DNA from: Thauera sp. 2A1
Lineage (GTDB): Bacteria > Pseudomonadota > Gammaproteobacteria > Burkholderiales > Rhodocyclaceae
NCBI RefSeq assembly: GCF_009469595.2
Contig: NZ_SSXV01000002.1
Location: forward strand, 248,001-312,000
Direction of reading: 5' to 3'
Length of the DNA stretch: 64,000 nucleotides
Below the pieces are notes generated by a model. That model was not told where the DNA came from. It saw only the letters and a program-made list of their open reading frames with translations, and ran no database searches. The position numbers and the translations under genes were made by a program. Numbering within the stretch: position 1 is the first letter of the stretch; each line of letters begins with the position of its first letter. Shown here piece after piece: positions 62,143 to 64,000 of this stretch.

Positions 62143-62931
62143 ATGAGCCAGAACCCATTGCTGGAAGTCGAGCTATACGCCTTCGCCAGCAACAGCGCGC
62201 AGTTCTATCTGACGCCGCACGAATTCGATGTTGATTTGGATGGCAACCTCTACAAGAGCCTGGCCTTGGAACGCAACGAACTGGCGCTGGGTGCTGAAGC
62301 TGCGAAGGCTGGCTTGGATCTGAAACTGCCGCCGAACTGTGATTTGGTGCGCCACCTGCTCGCCAACTCGCTGACCGGCGACACTACCTCGATCACCCTG
62401 CGCATCGGACGGCGCGATACCTGGGGCGACTACTGGTGGATCTCCGGCACGCGCTGGATGGGCCGGGTGCTGGGCGTCGAAGTCGCCGACGATGTGGCTC
62501 GTGTTCGCTGCGAATCCGCGCAAGTCAGTCTCAAGCGTATCGGGTTGCGGCGGCTCTACAGCCGCAAGTGTTCCCACGTGCTGTATTCGGCTGCCTGTGG
62601 TGCCTCACCGATTTCTGCCAGCGCCTTGGTGAGCAACAGCAATGGCCGTAACGTCGATCTCGACGGTGGCACGCCCGGCAGTGTCAGTGGTGGCTTGGCC
62701 GGTGGCTGGCTGCAAACCCCGGAAGGTGCGCGCCACATGATCGTCAATGACTACGGTGGTGGCGTCGAGTTGCTCTATCCGGTGGCCATTGAAGTCGGCA
62801 CCGAGGTGTTGCTGACGGTCGGTTGCGATCACAGCACGGCCACGTGCGAGTCGCGCTTCGGCAACCTCGACAACTACGGCGGCTTTCCTGCCATCCCGAG
62901 CAAAAACCCGTTTTCGACGGGCGTGTTCTGA
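62143..62931 (+). CDS. DUF2163/BR0599-family tail protein
   Basis: The 262-residue protein fits the phage BR0599 (DUF2163) family: LYAFASNSAQFYLTPHEFDVDLDGNLYKSLALERNELALGAEA at the start and CSHVLYSAACG followed by VLLTVGCDHSTATCESRFGNLDNYGGFPAIPSKNPF at the end, with the conserved cysteines. These are gene-transfer-agent and siphovirus tail tip (hub region) proteins. Confidence 0.9.
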   Translation: MSQNPLLEVELYAFASNSAQFYLTPHEFDVDLDGNLYKSLALERNELALGAEAAKAGLDLKLPPNCDLVRHLLANSLTGDTTSITLRIGRRDTWGDYWWISGTRWMGRVLGVEVADDVARVRCESAQVSLKRIGLRRLYSRKCSHVLYSAACGASPISASALVSNSNGRNVDLDGGTPGSVSGGLAGGWLQTPEGARHMIVNDYGGGVELLYPVAIEVGTEVLLTVGCDHSTATCESRFGNLDNYGGFPAIPSKNPFSTGVF

Positions 62932-62949
62932 AACCCTGGAGAAATCGCC

Positions 62950-63177
62950 ATGTGGTACCTCGTCGTCATCGTGGTGGCGGCGCTGGTTTCGGTCGCGCTC
63001 GCGCCGAAACCGCCCGAACCCAAACCGGCGTCCCTGTCTGACGTCGATGCCCCCACCGCAGAAGAAGGCCGACCGATTCCTGTCGTGTTCGGCAGCGTGC
63101 TGCTGCGCGGCTCCAACGTCGTCTGGTACGGTGATCTGGAAGCCGACCCGATCAAGAAAAAAGGTGGCAAGAAATGA
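62950..63177 (+). CDS. small membrane-anchored phage tail protein
   Basis: The 75-residue protein has one N-terminal hydrophobic segment (MWYLVVIVVAALVSVALA), a Pro-rich linker and TAEEGRPIPVVFGSVLLRGSNVVWYGDLEADPIKKKGGKK. The IPVVFGSV segment resembles phage tail tip proteins. It overlaps the next gene by ATGA. Confidence 0.75.
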   Translation: MWYLVVIVVAALVSVALAPKPPEPKPASLSDVDAPTAEEGRPIPVVFGSVLLRGSNVVWYGDLEADPIKKKGGKK

Positions 63178-63389
63178 CCACTCAGACTGTCATCACCATC
63201 GATCACGTGCGCGCCGTGGGCCTGTGCGTGAACGGCATGCGCACATGGTTTGCACGTCACGATCTGGATTTCCGCGCCTTCCTGCGTGAAGGCTGTGACG
63301 CCGACACCTTGCTGGCCACCGGCGATGCAATGGCACAACGTGTGGTCATGCATGCCCGCAATCAATCCAGCCAGCGGGAGCAAGGCTGA
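63174..63389 (+). CDS. small phage protein
   Basis: A 71-residue protein (VITIDHVRAVGLCVNGMRTWFARHDLDFRAFLREGCDADTLLATGDAMAQRVVMHARNQ) of a type commonly found between tail tip genes. Function unknown. It is coupled to both neighbours (ATGA upstream, TGATG downstream). Confidence 0.72.
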   Translation: MTTQTVITIDHVRAVGLCVNGMRTWFARHDLDFRAFLREGCDADTLLATGDAMAQRVVMHARNQSSQREQG

Positions 63390-64000
63390 TGGGTGGCAGC
63401 AGCAAATCGCAAACCGTTGGCTACCGCTACCGGATGGGGCTGCATCTGGCCTTGTGCCAGGGGCCCGTCGATGCCGTGCAGGAAATCCAGATGGGCGACC
63501 GTACCGCGTGGGGGGATGCCGACCGTGTGCCGCTATCCAGCGGGCATGGGCTGACCAGCCTCTCGATCAACAAGCCCACGCTGTTTGGCGGCGACGAGCG
63601 CGAAGGCGGCGTGGTCGGCACCATCGATGTGCTTTCTGGTCATGCCGGGCAAGGACGCAACGACTATCTGATGAGTCGCCTTGGCAGTTCCATTCCGGCA
63701 TTTCGGGGCGTGCTGTCCTTGGTGGCACGCAAGATCCTGTTCGCGGCCAACAACCCCTACATCAAACCGTGGGCAGTGCGCGTCCGGCGCTTCACAGCGG
63801 GTTGGTTCGATGCGCCGTGGATGGAATGGAATGCCGAAGTCCGCACCTGGGATGAGGACGAAGGCCGTGAGATCAGTGTCGGTATGAACCCGGCGCACAT
63901 TCTGGTGCAGTGCCTCACCGATCCGCATTGGGGTATGGGCTATCCGCAGAGCACTATCGGCTGGAGCTTCTGGAACGCGGCATGGGCTTTGTCGAGTGAG
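63389..64000 (+). CDS. phage tail tip/host-specificity protein, 3' truncated by the window
   Basis: The frame opens at ATG 63389 (MGGSSKSQTVGYRYRMGLHLALCQGPVDAVQEIQMGDRTAWGDADR) and is open to the end of the window, 204 codons. The start resembles tail tip (gpJ-like or phage tail protein) genes that follow DUF2163 in siphoviruses. The C-terminus that would define receptor binding lies outside. Confidence 0.8.
   Translation, partial: MGGSSKSQTVGYRYRMGLHLALCQGPVDAVQEIQMGDRTAWGDADRVPLSSGHGLTSLSINKPTLFGGDEREGGVVGTIDVLSGHAGQGRNDYLMSRLGSSIPAFRGVLSLVARKILFAANNPYIKPWAVRVRRFTAGWFDAPWMEWNAEVRTWDEDEGREISVGMNPAHILVQCLTDPHWGMGYPQSTIGWSFWNAAWALSSE

Larger units (their letters stand above)
24895..64000. 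mobile_element. accessory island and siphovirus-like prophage (right end outside the window)
   Basis: From about 29.9 kb rightward the genes form a phage: serine recombinase cassette, recombination and replication genes, methyltransferases, lambda-like packaging and head genes, then siphovirus tail genes. From 24.9 to 29.8 kb an XRE/ImmA/OST-HTH operon and leftward unknown genes lie between tRNA-Phe and the recombinase and may be part of the same element. No attachment-site repeat was found, so the left boundary is uncertain, and the element runs off the right edge. Lysis genes are not in the window. Confidence 0.75.

Noticed and set aside
24525..64000. tRNA-Phe 3'-end duplication as phage attachment site
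   Set aside because: I looked for a second copy of the CGCGACTGGCCACCA end and found none in the window.

Overview
The window looks like a chromosomal segment of a GC-rich betaproteobacterium, probably Rhodocyclales (Azoarcus/Thauera-like). This is an inference from the combination of a type VI secretion cluster, a PHA-granule phasin, a CIRCE-controlled groESL operon and a DUF485/ActP acetate-type transporter beside a TctD/TctE-like two-component pair. Roughly the first 24.6 kb is core-like chromosome. The rest is accessory DNA, most of it a siphovirus-like prophage that continues past the right edge.

Region 1 (1-10.1 kb): the end of an OmpA-family gene, then a leftward type VI secretion operon read as tssJ, tssK, tssL, tssM, tagF and a membrane Ser/Thr kinase. 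These encode the membrane complex (TssJLM), the baseplate connector (TssK) and threonine-phosphorylation-type regulators. Sheath, tube and ClpV genes are not in the window. Region 2 (10.2-24.6 kb): MltA with a large internal insertion, a Lon-family protease, a possible phasin-like protein, a CYTH phosphatase, an orphan gene, phasin, groES-groEL under a double sigma70/sigma32-like promoter with a perfect CIRCE operator, a response regulator/histidine kinase pair, DUF485-ActP, and tRNA-Phe with consensus promoter and terminator.

Region 3 (24.8-29.8 kb): an accessory island just downstream of tRNA-Phe. Two leftward unknown genes diverge from an XRE regulator / ImmA-IrrE protease / OST-HTH operon, and the shared control region carries a perfect 11-bp inverted repeat overlapping both predicted promoters. 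Region 4 (29.9-43.8 kb): a four-gene serine-recombinase cassette joined by ATGA overlaps, followed by the phage early region: small HTH proteins, BRO, a Sak4-like ATPase, a DUF669-type protein, a PD-(D/E)XK nuclease, a P4-type primase-helicase, a RuvC-like resolvase and two tandem ParB-methyltransferases. A 25-nt-arm inverted repeat lies between the primase and the resolvase.

Region 5 (43.8-45.9 kb): five small genes transcribed leftward against the phage. Four of them are preceded by a nearly identical promoter-like block with invariant spacing, and three of those blocks are fused to a hairpin. This is the most unusual structure seen. Region 6 (45.9-64 kb): the late region, with a lambda-like head module (Nu1-like, GpA, gpW, portal, S49 protease with nested scaffold, decoration protein, capsid E, FII-like) and a siphovirus tail module (tube, possible frameshifted chaperones, tape measure, distal tail proteins). 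It ends inside a large tail-tip gene. No lysis genes and no right attachment site are in the window.
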